A DNA stretch of 64,000 nt from positions 124,001 through 188,000 of the forward strand of contig JASBNA010000061.1 of assembly GCA_038087015.1 (NCBI GenBank), in the 5' to 3' direction. Every line of letters begins with the position of its first letter. Positions within the stretch are counted from its first letter, which is position 1. Source of the stretch: Cerrena zonata. Taxonomy: Eukaryota; Basidiomycota; Agaricomycetes; Polyporales; Cerrenaceae. Positions 22,073 to 32,310 of this stretch are shown one piece after another. The notes beneath the pieces are model-generated. The model worked only from the letters and a program-made list of their open reading frames with translations. It was not told where the DNA came from and made no database searches. The translations under genes were made by a program, and so were the position numbers.

Positions 22073-25000
22073 CTAGGAGAACCATTTTTGAGCAACGTCA
22101 ATGTAAGCAGGGTTTTTCTGTAATAATGCAACAGCTTCTTCTTGGGGTAATGCACCAAGTAATTGTTTGGTAGCAGTAACGACTTTTTCAGCAGTAGTAC
22201 CACCAATTGCAGCATGGGCCAAAGCTTGAAGAACAGATTCGACAACTTTTGGAATTTGGCTGGTGACAGCCACATGTTGGTTTTGTATCAATTCTGCTAA
22301 GAAGGAATAGGAAAATGGAGCAGCTTCTTCATCTTGAATAATTGGTAATAAGGTGACCCATTCTTGAACTATAGAATCCAAATTTGGAACACTAGCACCA
22401 TAGGATCTACAAATTTTAGCAATGGCAGTTACAACATTTTCGGTAGCAGTGATATTATCTTCTGATCTAGCCTCTGGAATTACAGCAATTTCGAATAATG
22501 GTCTTAAGCATGCTAAACAATAGTCCGCATAGTTAGAACCACCATATTGAGCAGCAACACCAACTGAGTAGGCAGCAGCTTGACGAATGCTAGCCTCTGG
22601 AGAAACAAGGGATTCTGCAACAACATCGGTAAACATTTCTTTATAAGCAAACTCGGAACCAGCATGTTCTAAAAGATCACAAATGACACATAACCCACAT
22701 AATTTAACATTGATATTTTCGTCATTAATGAAAGATGCAATGGTTGGAATGAGTGATTGGAAGGCTGGTAAGAAATTGGCCTTAGTGTTTTTAAATATGG
22801 ATGAAATTGCTTTGTTTATTTCATCCAATAATTCTTCATCAGAGTAGTCATTATCATTGTCATCAACTTCTTCAGTATATTCATCATCTTCGTTATCACG
22901 ATCTTTAATATGTTCAAAAATATCAGTTAAATTGGTATTGATAGCAATAGCTAAATTTTGTAATTGTTCTGGAGATAAACAATTTGGTCCTAAAACTGAA
23001 ATTGCTTCAACAAATGCAGTATAATAAGCGACCAATAATTCTGGTACTGGTTCATTAGTGAGAACATCTATGAATTTGTTAGAAATTTGTGACCATAATC
23101 CTAAAGATTCTTCAGAGTTATTACCAGTTGCATAAACTGAACATTTCAATAAAGCAGCCAAAGTTAAAGCAGCCGAAGCACGAACACCATCATGTAAGTA
23201 AAAATCAAGAGCTGAAAGTCCAATATCTTGAACGATTTCCTTTACAAAGGGGTAAAAGTCCCCTTTTAATTGAATTGCATAAGTTCTTAATAAATCTAAT
23301 GCAGAAACTTTTTCATCAAGAGCAGCAGTATGAACAGCTATAAGTTTACCCGATAAATTAATAACATCCCATTCTTCATTATTATTAAATTCTTCGGCTT
23401 CTTCTTCTTCTAATAAAGAAATATCCTGAGTTGCTTTAGCAGCACTTAAAACTGGTGGTAAAACAGCTGGCAAATATGGTAAAAAGTCTTTACCAATGAT
23501 ACGGCAAATTCTACCCCAACCTTGTTCTAAATATTGAATGACTGGGTCATCATCGGATTGAGAAGATTCTTGAATAACACCAAATAATTGAATTAATTCT
23601 TTACAGTGAGGTTCGAATTTTTCTTTACCAACGGCTAAAGCAATTAAAGTTGAGCATTCGATACATTTAGCCTTCAATAATCTTGATTCTTGACCCATAT
23701 CAGTTTTCAAAACTTCAATCAATAAAGGCATTAAAGTATCATAATATTTAACAAAAGTTTTTTCAGCAGCATCAGCAATAATAGCAATAGTGGTCAAAAC
23801 TTGTTCTTGAACATATCTTTTTTGAGATTGTAATAAACCTAATAAATTATTTAATAAGTCATCCAAGTATGGTTCTAAAATTTCTTTTGAAGCAGCTTCA
23901 GAGAAATTAACAAGAGCAGCAGCAGCATGAGCTTGAACTCTTGGAACAGATTTATTAGTTAACATTGAAATTAATCCCGGTAAGATTCTAGAACCTGCGG
24001 TTATTTGAATATTATCAGCAAAATCGGTTGACATTTGACCTAAAGCATTACAACAAGCGTATTGAACTCTTGGATGATTATCTTGTAAAGAAGGTAAGAT
24101 TAAATCCAAAATTTTTGGAATTTCTGAAATCAAAACATCAGCACAACCTTCAGCAGCAGAAGATAAAGCCATTAAAGCAGCTTGACGTTCTCTCCATTGA
24201 CTACTTTGTAACATATCTGGTAAATATTGGAAAAGAGGTTGAGCCAAAGATTTACCGGTTAATTTTAAAGAGACACGGTCTAAAGCTTGACGAGCAGCAT
24301 CATATTCAGGTTCTTCATCTTCATCATCGTTATCATCTTTATTATTCCATTCAGCAGCATCATCATCATCGATACAAACCTCAGTAAGCATAACCAAAGT
24401 GATTAAAATAACTTCACTAGTATAATTTGGAGTCAATTTACACATAACTGGAGCAACTTCTGAAAAGGTGGTTAATAATTCTAAAGCAGCCATACGGGCA
24501 TTTGATTCTACCTCTTTATTTTTAGATACGGCAGAACAAAATTCGATAATAGTTGGGAACATTGATTTAAACATTTTTGGAGCCAATTCAACCAAATCAA
24601 TTAAAGATTCTAAAACTGAAGCCAAAGCTTGTTCTTGACCATTTTGTAAGAATCTAGGCAAAGAGTTTAATAAATCAGGTAATAAAGGAGCCAAAGTATT
24701 CCAATTACTTTTTGGTATATCTCTGAAAAATGCCACAAAAGCAGTACAAGAAGCAATACGAACGTCATCATTTGAATCTTCAAAACCAGCTTTAAAGATG
24801 GGTAACACTTGATTTATATAAGATTTATCAATCAATTCCGGAGCAGAAGAGAAAACTCTAAAAGCCGATTCTCTAAAGCTTGGATCATTATTAGTAGTAG
24901 CTTGAAATAAAGCAGGTATTAATTCATCCCAGCTACCAGGAGGAGAAACATCATCTTTAGCCACTTCTGAAATAGCGTCCGAAAGTTTATGTCTGACTTG

Positions 25001-25345
25001 ATTTGTTTGATTTGAAGTAAAACCATTTAATAAAAGTTTACGTATTTGAGCTCTAACTGGTTCACTTATTACCCCAATTGTTCGATCAGTAACACTGGAG
25101 AAATCTTTGGGAGATTTGATTGCAATACGTCTGAATAAAACCGCCGAAAATGCTTGTAAAGTTTCATTCCCTGGAGTAGATGCATTTTCTGCTAAGAACA
25201 ATAATAACATTTCAACATTTTGTTTTAATGTCCATTCGGTTTCTAATGATTTTTCTGCTTCTGATCTAATATTGTTATCAGCAGAAGCCAACCCATTTAA
25301 AAGCTGGCTAAGCGCCTGATGCACATCGGTTGGCAATAAGGACAT
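22073..25345 (-). CDS. PSE1: importin-beta family karyopherin Kap121/Pse1
   Basis: Kap121 carries proteins with lysine-rich signals, including ribosomal proteins and cell-cycle factors, into the nucleus. The 1090-residue protein starts at the ATG at 25345 (MSLLPTDVHQALSQLLNGLAS); the TTG two codons upstream is not needed. It is built of HEAT repeats throughout, including the importin-beta N-terminal segment SEAEKSLETEW and repeats such as LPDLLNSLPRFLQNGQEQAL and HPRVQYACCNALGQMS. Acidic loops lie near residues 320-345 (DDDDAAEW, DEDEEPEYD) and 805-830. The length equals Saccharomyces Pse1 (1089). The frame is intact over 3.3 kb, in contrast with its broken neighbours. Confidence 0.94.
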   Translation of the reverse strand: MSLLPTDVHQALSQLLNGLASADNNIRSEAEKSLETEWTLKQNVEMLLLFLAENASTPGNETLQAFSAVLFRRIAIKSPKDFSSVTDRTIGVISEPVRAQIRKLLLNGFTSNQTNQVRHKLSDAISEVAKDDVSPPGSWDELIPALFQATTNNDPSFRESAFRVFSSAPELIDKSYINQVLPIFKAGFEDSNDDVRIASCTAFVAFFRDIPKSNWNTLAPLLPDLLNSLPRFLQNGQEQALASVLESLIDLVELAPKMFKSMFPTIIEFCSAVSKNKEVESNARMAALELLTTFSEVAPVMCKLTPNYTSEVILITLVMLTEVCIDDDDAAEWNNKDDNDDEDEEPEYDAARQALDRVSLKLTGKSLAQPLFQYLPDMLQSSQWRERQAALMALSSAAEGCADVLISEIPKILDLILPSLQDNHPRVQYACCNALGQMSTDFADNIQITAGSRILPGLISMLTNKSVPRVQAHAAAALVNFSEAASKEILEPYLDDLLNNLLGLLQSQKRYVQEQVLTTIAIIADAAEKTFVKYYDTLMPLLIEVLKTDMGQESRLLKAKCIECSTLIALAVGKEKFEPHCKELIQLFGVIQESSQSDDDPVIQYLEQGWGRICRIIGKDFLPYLPAVLPPVLSAAKATQDISLLEEEEAEEFNNNEEWDVINLSGKLIAVHTAALDEKVSALDLLRTYAIQLKGDFYPFVKEIVQDIGLSALDFYLHDGVRASAALTLAALLKCSVYATGNNSEESLGLWSQISNKFIDVLTNEPVPELLVAYYTAFVEAISVLGPNCLSPEQLQNLAIAINTNLTDIFEHIKDRDNEDDEYTEEVDDNDNDYSDEELLDEINKAISSIFKNTKANFLPAFQSLIPTIASFINDENINVKLCGLCVICDLLEHAGSEFAYKEMFTDVVAESLVSPEASIRQAAAYSVGVAAQYGGSNYADYCLACLRPLFEIAVIPEARSEDNITATENVVTAIAKICRSYGASVPNLDSIVQEWVTLLPIIQDEEAAPFSYSFLAELIQNQHVAVTSQIPKVVESVLQALAHAAIGGTTAEKVVTATKQLLGALPQEEAVALLQKNPAYIDVAQKWFS

Positions 25346-25747
25346 GATCAATTGGAATGTTTAAATCAACCAAATGATATAAATTTATTTGTACTTGAAT
25401 ATTTCTCTATCCATGCACCAGAAAAAGGGCCAAAATTTTCGCCAAAAAACTCGCGGGAAAGATTATCGTGTACCTCTGCAGATTTCAAACCACTTGAAGA
25501 TCAAATCAATGCTCTTTTGACTGTCACTGGAGGGTGTTGGGGGTTGTCAAAAGATATTCACAGTTTTTTTTTTTCAATGCAATTTTTTTTTCTCTGCTCG
25601 GGAGATCAAAAATTACACAAAATTTTCCGGGTACAAAAAAAATCACGTGACAAAGATGTACGGAGGTATTCATTTTTGGGTATATACCGATACATACTAA
25701 TGATACAGAAGATAATATACATTACAAAAATATACAGGATGCAAGGA
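25346..25747. promoter_or_regulatory. intergenic region between PSE1 and RBG1 with CACGTG
   Basis: A 402-base gap upstream of PSE1. It holds T-rich runs around 25565-25590 and a perfect TCACGTGA palindrome at 25643-25650, the kind of site bound by Cbf1- or Pho4-type bHLH factors. A short frame running inward from 25352 is not conserved. Confidence 0.4.
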
Positions 25748-26852
25748 CTACTTTTTGAGGATGGTGATGACATCCTCGTCTTGTAAGTCATGACTTAACC
25801 CCACGACTTGGGGTTGGTGTTTCACCGATTGGCCGAAGACCAAAGCATTTCTGAAATCACTGACTAAGGACTTGTGAATGGAGTTACAGAAATCTTCTAC
25901 TGAACAACGGTCGTTTCTTAACACCACTGGTTCACTGAAGTCAGGTAACTTACCCTTTGGTTTGGTGTAGACTCTAACCAATTTCAATTTATCCCACATC
26001 ATTTGTAATAAATCATCGAGATTCCAACCTTGACCAGACGAGATTGGAATTGCATTTGGGATCTTGTATAATAAATCCAATTCTTCCACGGAAAAAGAAT
26101 CGATTTTATTCAAGACGTAAATGGCAGGAATGTATCTTCTTGATTTGGCTTCGATGGCATCGATTAAATCATCCACGGTAGCATCACATCTGAAAGCGAT
26201 ATTTGCAGAGTTGATTTTATATTCAGCCATGACGGCTTTAATTTCATCGTTGTCCAAATGGGTTAATGGAACAGTGTTAGTGATATTGATCCCACCTCTT
26301 TCCTTCTTGGTGATAACAATGTTTGGTGGTTCTTTATTGATTCTAATTCCAACCCCTTCTAATTCATATTCAATAATTCTTTTATGTTGTAATGGTTTAT
26401 TAACATCCAAAACCAAAAATAATAAATTAACCGATCTGGCAACCGCAATGACTTGCTTACCTCTACCTTTACCATCTTTAGCCCCTTCTATAATCCCTGG
26501 TAAATCCAACATTTGAAGCTTAGCACCTTTATATTTAATGATCCCTGGAACAGTAGTTAAAGTTGTGAATTCGTAAGCGGCCGGCTTCAGAATGAGTCCC
26601 AGTCAATTTAGATAACAAGGTACTTTTCCCAACCGATGGGAAACCAACAAACCCAATCGTGGCCACCCCGGTTCTTGCAACATCAAAACCAACTCCACCA
26701 CCTCCTCCTCCAGAGGAACTATCTGAAATTAATTCTCTTCTTAACTTGGCTAACTTGGCCTTTAATTGACCCAAATGGAACGAGGTGTTCTTGTTCTTTT
26801 GGGTCCTGGCCATTTCATCTTCAATACCCTTGATCTTCTCCACGGTAGTCAT
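25748..26852 (-). CDS. RBG1: DRG-family GTPase Rbg1, with one frame break
   Basis: Rbg1 is the conserved DRG1-type GTPase that associates with ribosomes together with Tma46. The N-terminal part ([19 protein letters not shown], then [20 protein letters not shown] with the P-loop) and the rest ([20 protein letters not shown] with the G3 motif, NKID, and a TGS-like C-terminus ending [13 protein letters not shown]) lie in different frames. Between them the expected [12 protein letters not shown] is readable from about 26580 if one G/C of the GGCCGG stretch (26578-26584) is removed. The corrected length is 367 residues against 369 in Saccharomyces. An assembly error is likely because the break falls in the most conserved part of the GTPase. 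Confidence 0.92.
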
Positions 26853-27108
26853 CTTATTGAATATGTTATAAAGAATAAAGTCCTGGTTTTAAGATCAAGA
26901 TATCAATTGCTGAAAAACTTTTAATGCGCTGACGTAAAAATCGTGCCGAGACCAATGCTGGGTGTGTTAGTGTCTTTTACCAAAAATCCAAGCAGAGGAC
27001 GAAAAAAATAGAAAAAAAAAAAATTTCAATCTCTTCCTATTGAAAAGCTTATTGATTTGAAGAAGAAATCAAGTTATACCCACAAAGAATTGTATATATA
27101 GGTTGAAA

Positions 27109-30100
27109 ATGGGTAAAAAATCAAAGAAGAGTCAAGCCGGAGGGGATTTCTGGGACGAAGACGAAATGGAAACTGCTCCAGCTGAAGAATTCGGTACTCC
27201 AGTCGAAGGAGAAGCAGGAGAAGCAGAAGAAGCCGCAGAAGAAGCCGGTTCAGCAGAAGCTGAAGAGGCAGGTCCAGGAGATTTCTTAAGTTCTATTCGT
27301 AAATCGAAGAACAAGAAACAAACCAAGGCTGCAGAAGAAGAAGAAAAGAAGAATACTAATGCACCAAAAGTTTTATCCAAGAAAGAAAAGGAAAAATTAA
27401 AGAAGGAAGCTGAAAAACAAAGAAAGAAGGAAGAAGCTGCTAAGAAGAAAGTTCAACAAGCCGATAAAAAGGAACAAATCAAAGAAGCCAATAAGAAGAA
27501 TGCAGCCGCCGCCGCCGCCGCTTCATCAAATGAAGCTACTCCTGAAGCTACTCCCTGAACCAGAAGCAAAGAAACCTGCAGCTAAAAAGGGTGGTAAGAA
27601 GGCACCAGCTGGTCTTGCAGCCTTGAAACGTCAATTAGAATTGAAAAAGAAGGCTGAAGAAGAAGAACGTCTTGCAGAAGAAGAAGAAGAAAAACGTCTT
27701 GCAGAAGAAGAAAAATTAAAAGAAGAAGAAGAAGCTAAGTTAGAAGCTTCAAGAGCAGCTAAAAAGGAAAAGGAAAGATTAAAGAAAGAAAAATTAAAGG
27801 CTGAAGGTAAATTATTAACCAAAAAGCAAAAAGAAGAGAAAAAATTACAAGAAAAACGTCGTCAACAATTATTACAAAGTGGTAATGTTTCTGTTGCTGG
27901 CTTAAATAAATCTGAAGATGATAAATCTACCAAACCAAAAAGAATTATCTATGAAAAGAAAAAATCTACCAAACCAAAAACTTTTAATCAAAAACCTCAA
28001 AAGACCGAAACAAAACCAGTCGAATCTAAGCAAGATGATGATGAAGATGTTGCCGAAGATTGGGAACAACTCGGTGATGACGAACCTCTTGCTGACGACT
28101 GGGAAAATGCTTTAGGTGACGATGATGATGAAGCCCCACAAGTTGAAGAATCAGTTGAAGAACCTAAAGATGATTCTGAAGCTGAAGCTGCTGCTAAAAA
28201 AGAAGCTGAAGCAAAAGCTGCCGCTGCCGCTGCTGCTGCTAAAAAGGAAGCCGAAGAAAAAGCTGCTGCTGCCGCCAAAGCTAAAGAAGAAGCCGCTAAA
28301 AAAGCTGCTCTTACTAAAAAATCATCTCCATCTCCATCAACCGATAAAGATTTACGTTCTCCAATTTGTTGTATTTTGGGTCATGTTGATACTGGTAAAA
28401 CCAAATTATTAGATAAAGTTCGTCAAACCAATGTTCAAGGTGGTGAAGCTGGTGGTATTACTCAACAAATTGGTGCCACTTATTTCCCAGTTGATGCTAT
28501 TAAAACCAAAACTGCTAGTATGGCTAAATATGAAAAACAAACATTTGATGTTCCAGGTTTATTAATTATTGATACTCCAGGTCACGAATCTTTCACCAAT
28601 TTAAGATCTCGTGGTTCATCATTATGTAACATTGCTATTTTAGTTATTGATATTATGCATGGTTTAGAACAACAAACTATGGAATCGATTAGATTATTGA
28701 GAGATAGAAAAGCGCCATTTGTTGTTGCATTAAATAAGATTGATAGATTATATGATTGGAAAGAAATACCTAACAATTCTTTCCGTGATTCATTTTCCAA
28801 ACAATCTAAAGCAGTTCAATCTGAATTTCAAACTAGATATGAACAAATCAAACTTGCTTTAGCTGAACAAGGATTAAATTCAGAATTATACTATCAAAAT
28901 AAAAATATGTCAAAATATGTGTCAATTGTTCCAACATCTGCCGTTACTGGTGAAGGGGTTCCTGATTTATTATGGTTATTATTAGAATTGACTCAAAAGA
29001 GAATGGCTAAACAATTAATGTATTTAACTAAGGTTGAAGCTACTATTTTAGAAGTTAAAGTAGTAGAAGGTTTTGGTTATACTATCGATGTTGTTTTATC
29101 TAATGGTATTTTAAGAGAAGGTGACCGAGTTGTATTATGTGGATTAAATGGACCAATTGCAACCAACATTAGGGCATTATTAACTCCACCACCATCTCGT
29201 GAATTACGTATTAAATCTGAATATGTCCATAATAAAGAAGTTAAAGCTGCATTAGGGGTTAAAATTGCTGCTAATGATTTAGAAAAAGCAGTTGCTGGTT
29301 CAAGATTAATTGTTGTTAATGAAGATGATGACGAAGATGAAATAATGGATGAAGTTATGGATGATTTAACTGGATTATTGGATTCTGTTGATACTTCAGG
29401 TAGAGGGGTTACAGTTCAAGCATCAACCTTAGGTTCATTAGAAGCCTTATTGGACTTCTTAAAAGACATGAAGATTCCAGTTATGTCAATTGGTTTGGGT
29501 CCAGTTTTCAAAAGAGACGTTATGAAGGCAACCACCATGTTAGAAAAAGCACCAGAATATGCAGTTATGTTATGTTTCGACGTTAAAATTGATAAAGAAG
29601 CTGAACAATACGCAGAAGAACAAAATGTCAAATTGTTCAATGCAGATATCATTTATCACTTATTCGACTCCTTTACTGCTTATCAAAATAAATTATTAGA
29701 AAATCGTCGTAAAGAATTTATGGAATACGCCGTTTTACCATGTGTCTTAAATACCATTCAAATTATCAACAAACGTAACCCAATGATCATTGGGGTTGAC
29801 GTTGTCGAAGGGGCCGTTCGTCTTGGTACCCCAATTTGTGCCGTTCGTCAAGATCCAACTACCAAAGAACCAAATGTCATGGTTTTAGGTAAAGTTGTTT
29901 CCTTAGAAGTTAATCACAAATCTCACGACGTTGTCAAAAAGGGTCAAACTGCTGCTGGTGTTGCCATGAGATTGGAAAACCCTTCATCTGCCCAACCTGT
30001 TTGGGGCCGTCATGTTGATGAAAAGGATAACTTATATTCTTTAATTTCTCGTAGATCAATTGATACTTTGAAAGATCCTGCTTTCCGTGATACTGTCAGC

Positions 30101-30154
30101 AGAGATGACTGGGTATTGATCAAGAAATTAAAACCAGTATTTAACATCAAATAG
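27109..30154 (+). CDS. FUN12: translation initiation factor eIF5B, with one frame break
   Basis: eIF5B is the GTPase that joins the ribosomal subunits and places initiator tRNA. The start is the ATG at 27109 ([19 protein letters not shown]). A long acidic and lysine-rich N-terminus follows. The G domain begins with [24 protein letters not shown] is switch I, DTPGHESF is G3, and NKID is G4. Domains II to IV run to the end at [10 protein letters not shown]. The reading frame breaks at ACT CCC TGA (27550-27558): removing one C turns it into [19 protein letters not shown] and restores a 1014-residue protein (1002 in Saccharomyces). The break falls inside a GAAGCTACTCC repeat in the dispensable N-terminal region. 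Confidence 0.94.
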
Positions 30155-30230
30155 ATCTAATGATGAACGTACAATATACATTTCTATCTAAAAGTAAGAC
30201 CTATACATGTAACTATACTAGTCGCAATGC

Positions 30231-30260
30231 GCACAGACTTCCTGAAAAGGAAGTCTGTGT
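30231..30260. other. perfect 12-bp hairpin with GAAA loop after FUN12
   Basis: CACAGACTTCCT at 30232-30243 and its exact reverse complement AGGAAGTCTGTG at 30248-30259 enclose a GAAA tetraloop, with a further G-T closing pair at 30231/30260. It lies 77 bases after the FUN12 stop and about 90 bases before the NDUFA13 start, so it could sit in the FUN12 3' UTR or in the NDUFA13 promoter or leader. A perfect 12-bp stem with a GNRA-type loop is unlikely to arise by chance. Confidence 0.6.
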
Positions 30261-30350
30261 CTCACCCAATGAAGTGTTTTTCATTATAAATTTTTTTTTT
30301 CAGAAAAAGAGAAGCACCGACAACCAGTTCCTTCACTAGATACAAGCAAG

Positions 30351-30737
30351 ATGCAAGACTTACCACCTATTGGAGGATACGAGCCAGTCCAATGGAAGAG
30401 AAATGTGCCAGCCCGTGGGTTCAGACCATCGATTTATTTTTGGGGGATCACCGGATTAATCTCGTTTGGATTCTACCGCTACTATCAAGGAATCAACGAA
30501 CAGCGTGAGTTAGCAAGAGAAAGAAACTGGGCCAGATTCTTTTTGGAGCCAATGTTGGTTGCAGAAGAAGACCGTAACATTGCCAGAAGATACTTTTCCG
30601 AAAAGGCCAGACAAGAACTTGTTAGAGAATCCATGAGTGAAGAAAACAAGGCCAAGTTCGACGAAGAAATCTACCACGACAAGTCCAAGACCCGTTTCCC
30701 AAGATACACTGCTGGGGTTCATCCAGCCGACCGTTAA
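30351..30737 (+). CDS. mitochondrial complex I subunit GRIM-19/NDUFA13
   Basis: An accessory subunit of the proton-pumping NADH:ubiquinone oxidoreductase in the inner mitochondrial membrane. The 128-residue protein matches the family throughout: MQDLPPIGGYEPVQWKRNVPARG, a single membrane segment SIYFWGITGLISFGFYRYY (about residues 27-46), and a charged matrix or intermembrane tail with ERNWARFFLEPMLVAEEDRN. Saccharomyces lacks complex I, so this gene supports a yeast from a lineage that kept it. The start ATG lies 48 bases after an AT-rich stretch containing TATAAATTTT. Confidence 0.9.
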   Translation: MQDLPPIGGYEPVQWKRNVPARGFRPSIYFWGITGLISFGFYRYYQGINEQRELARERNWARFFLEPMLVAEEDRNIARRYFSEKARQELVRESMSEENKAKFDEEIYHDKSKTRFPRYTAGVHPADR

Positions 30738-31046
30738 TCAGACTGAACCAACATCACTTATAATTTATTCTATTCAACTTATTTTATTCCTTATTCTATT
30801 CACTAACTTATGATCATTCACCAATTAGTACTATTCATAGTATGCCATGCATTAGGTAGGTTGATTTCAATTCCATCTCTTTATGTACTTTATTTAATAT
30901 TTATCACAGCATTAGCTTAGTTTGGTAGTAGGCCCGTTGCACGTGACCGCCCTCCCCCGAAAGGAGTATATAAGGATGAAAAATCCTCAGTAATACAACT
31001 AATAAATCCAAGTATAGATATAGACATAGACATAGAGATAGATAGA
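30738..31046 (+). promoter_or_regulatory. PHO13 promoter with CACGTG and TATA-like sequence
   Basis: A 309-base gap. CACGTG at 30940-30945 (GCACGTGACC) is a Pho4/Cbf1-type E-box about 100 bases upstream of PHO13. A TATATAAGG sequence lies near 30967, followed by a GATA-rich leader (repeats of AGATATAGACATAG) immediately before the start codon. Pho4 control would suit a phosphatase gene but is inferred from the site alone. Confidence 0.45.
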
Positions 31047-31958
31047 ATGACGGCTCATATCAATAGCAAGGAACAGGTGGAGGCCATACTCGACAAGTAC
31101 GATTACTTCTTGTTTGACTGTGACGGAGTCCTTTGGTTGGGAGATCACTTATTACCTTGGGTGGTTGAAACACTTGATTTGTTAAAACAACGGGGCAAAA
31201 GCATAGTGTTTGTTACTAATAACTCTACTAAATCCAGAAATGACTATTTAAAGAAGTTTGCCAAATTGGGAATTGACGGTATTAAAAAACAAGAGGTTTT
31301 CGGATCTTCGTATGCTAGTGCTAATTATATCGATAAGATATTAAAATTGCCTAAAGAACAAAAAATTTGGGTTTTAGGAGAACAGGGTATTGAACAGGAA
31401 TTGAGCGAATTAGGTTATAAAACCATTGGTGGTAGTGATCCCGCGTACAATATTCAATTTGATGAAAACCATCCTGATTTGAATCAACTAGATGATTCGG
31501 TTGGGGCAGTAATTGCTGGATTAACTACAAATGTTAATTATTTAAAATTATCAATCACTTTACAATATTTATTGAAAAACAATAAATCTTTACCATTCAT
31601 TGCAACCAATATCGATTCTACTTTCCCAATGAAGGGCAAATTGATGATTGGTGCTGGTTCCATCATTGAAACAGTTAGTTTTGCCTCTGGTAGACAACCA
31701 GATGCAGTTTGTGGTAAACCAAATCAATCCATGATGGACTCCATCAAAGCTGATAACCCTCCTTTACAACAATCTCCGGCCAGAGGTTTAATGATTGGGG
31801 ATCGTTTAAATACCGATATGAGATTTGGTCTCGAAGGTGGTTTGGATACTTTACTAGTTCTCACCGGTATAGAATCACTACAAAGCATCGAACAATCAAA
31901 TATAAAACCAACCTACTACGCAAATAAGTTAGGTGACTTCTACCAATTGACTAAATAA
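31047..31958 (+). CDS. PHO13: HAD-family phosphatase Pho13 (phosphoglycolate phosphatase type)
   Basis: Pho13 removes phosphate from 2-phosphoglycolate and other damaged metabolites (and from 4-nitrophenyl phosphate in assays). Its 303 residues carry the HAD motifs: DCDGVLWLGD near residue 24 (nucleophile Asp followed by the acid/base Asp), VFVTNNSTKS (motif II, NN-S), GKPNQSMMDSI (motif III Lys) and GDRLNTDMRFGLEGGLDTLL (motif IV, Mg2+ binding). The length is similar to the Saccharomyces protein (312). Confidence 0.93.
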   Translation: MTAHINSKEQVEAILDKYDYFLFDCDGVLWLGDHLLPWVVETLDLLKQRGKSIVFVTNNSTKSRNDYLKKFAKLGIDGIKKQEVFGSSYASANYIDKILKLPKEQKIWVLGEQGIEQELSELGYKTIGGSDPAYNIQFDENHPDLNQLDDSVGAVIAGLTTNVNYLKLSITLQYLLKNNKSLPFIATNIDSTFPMKGKLMIGAGSIIETVSFASGRQPDAVCGKPNQSMMDSIKADNPPLQQSPARGLMIGDRLNTDMRFGLEGGLDTLLVLTGIESLQSIEQSNIKPTYYANKLGDFYQLTK

Positions 31959-32310
31959 CCTCGATAAATAGTTCTAGAATCGTATCTCTGCATTTTCTCC
32001 TTGTAGCAATTGCCCTACCAACAGCCCAGCCAACCACCCACCAGCAACACCACCCACTGCCCACCACCCACGGCCCACCACCAACACTCTCCGGTTGCAA
32101 TTACAATAAATAATTAATGGAAATTGATTTTGTTAAACGAAGAAAGTGAAAAATTTCAACAAAATCGAAAAATTGTTAGTGGCACACACAAAAATTACGT
32201 AACGCCAAAAAACTTTTCCTTATTTTTTTTTTGTTCTAAATAAACAGACCGATATAAGGATCAAGATTGGCACTATTATTTCTATAATACTTCAATTCTT
32301 TTAGTTAAAG
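31959..32310. other. intergenic region with C-rich tract, upstream of YPD1
   Basis: A 352-base gap between PHO13 and YPD1. The stretch 32010-32095 is almost entirely C and A on this strand with very few T, unlike the rest of the window, and includes a G-quadruplex motif on the opposite strand (listed separately). The remainder is AT-rich with a T9 run near 32226. Confidence 0.5.
32053..32076 (-). other. G-quadruplex motif (G3N4 x4) upstream of YPD1
   Basis: Four CCC runs at 32053-32055, 32060-32062, 32067-32069 and 32074-32076 are separated by exactly four bases each. On the minus strand this is GGG(N4)GGG(N4)GGG(N4)GGG, a canonical intramolecular G4 pattern. A fifth CCC run lies just upstream near 32026. 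It sits about 235 bases before the YPD1 start, on the non-transcribed strand's complement. Confidence 0.55.

Noticed and set aside
27500..30154. Treating FUN12 as two separate genes
   Set aside because: The two frames join seamlessly through the [14 protein letters not shown] repeat, and the total length matches eIF5B.
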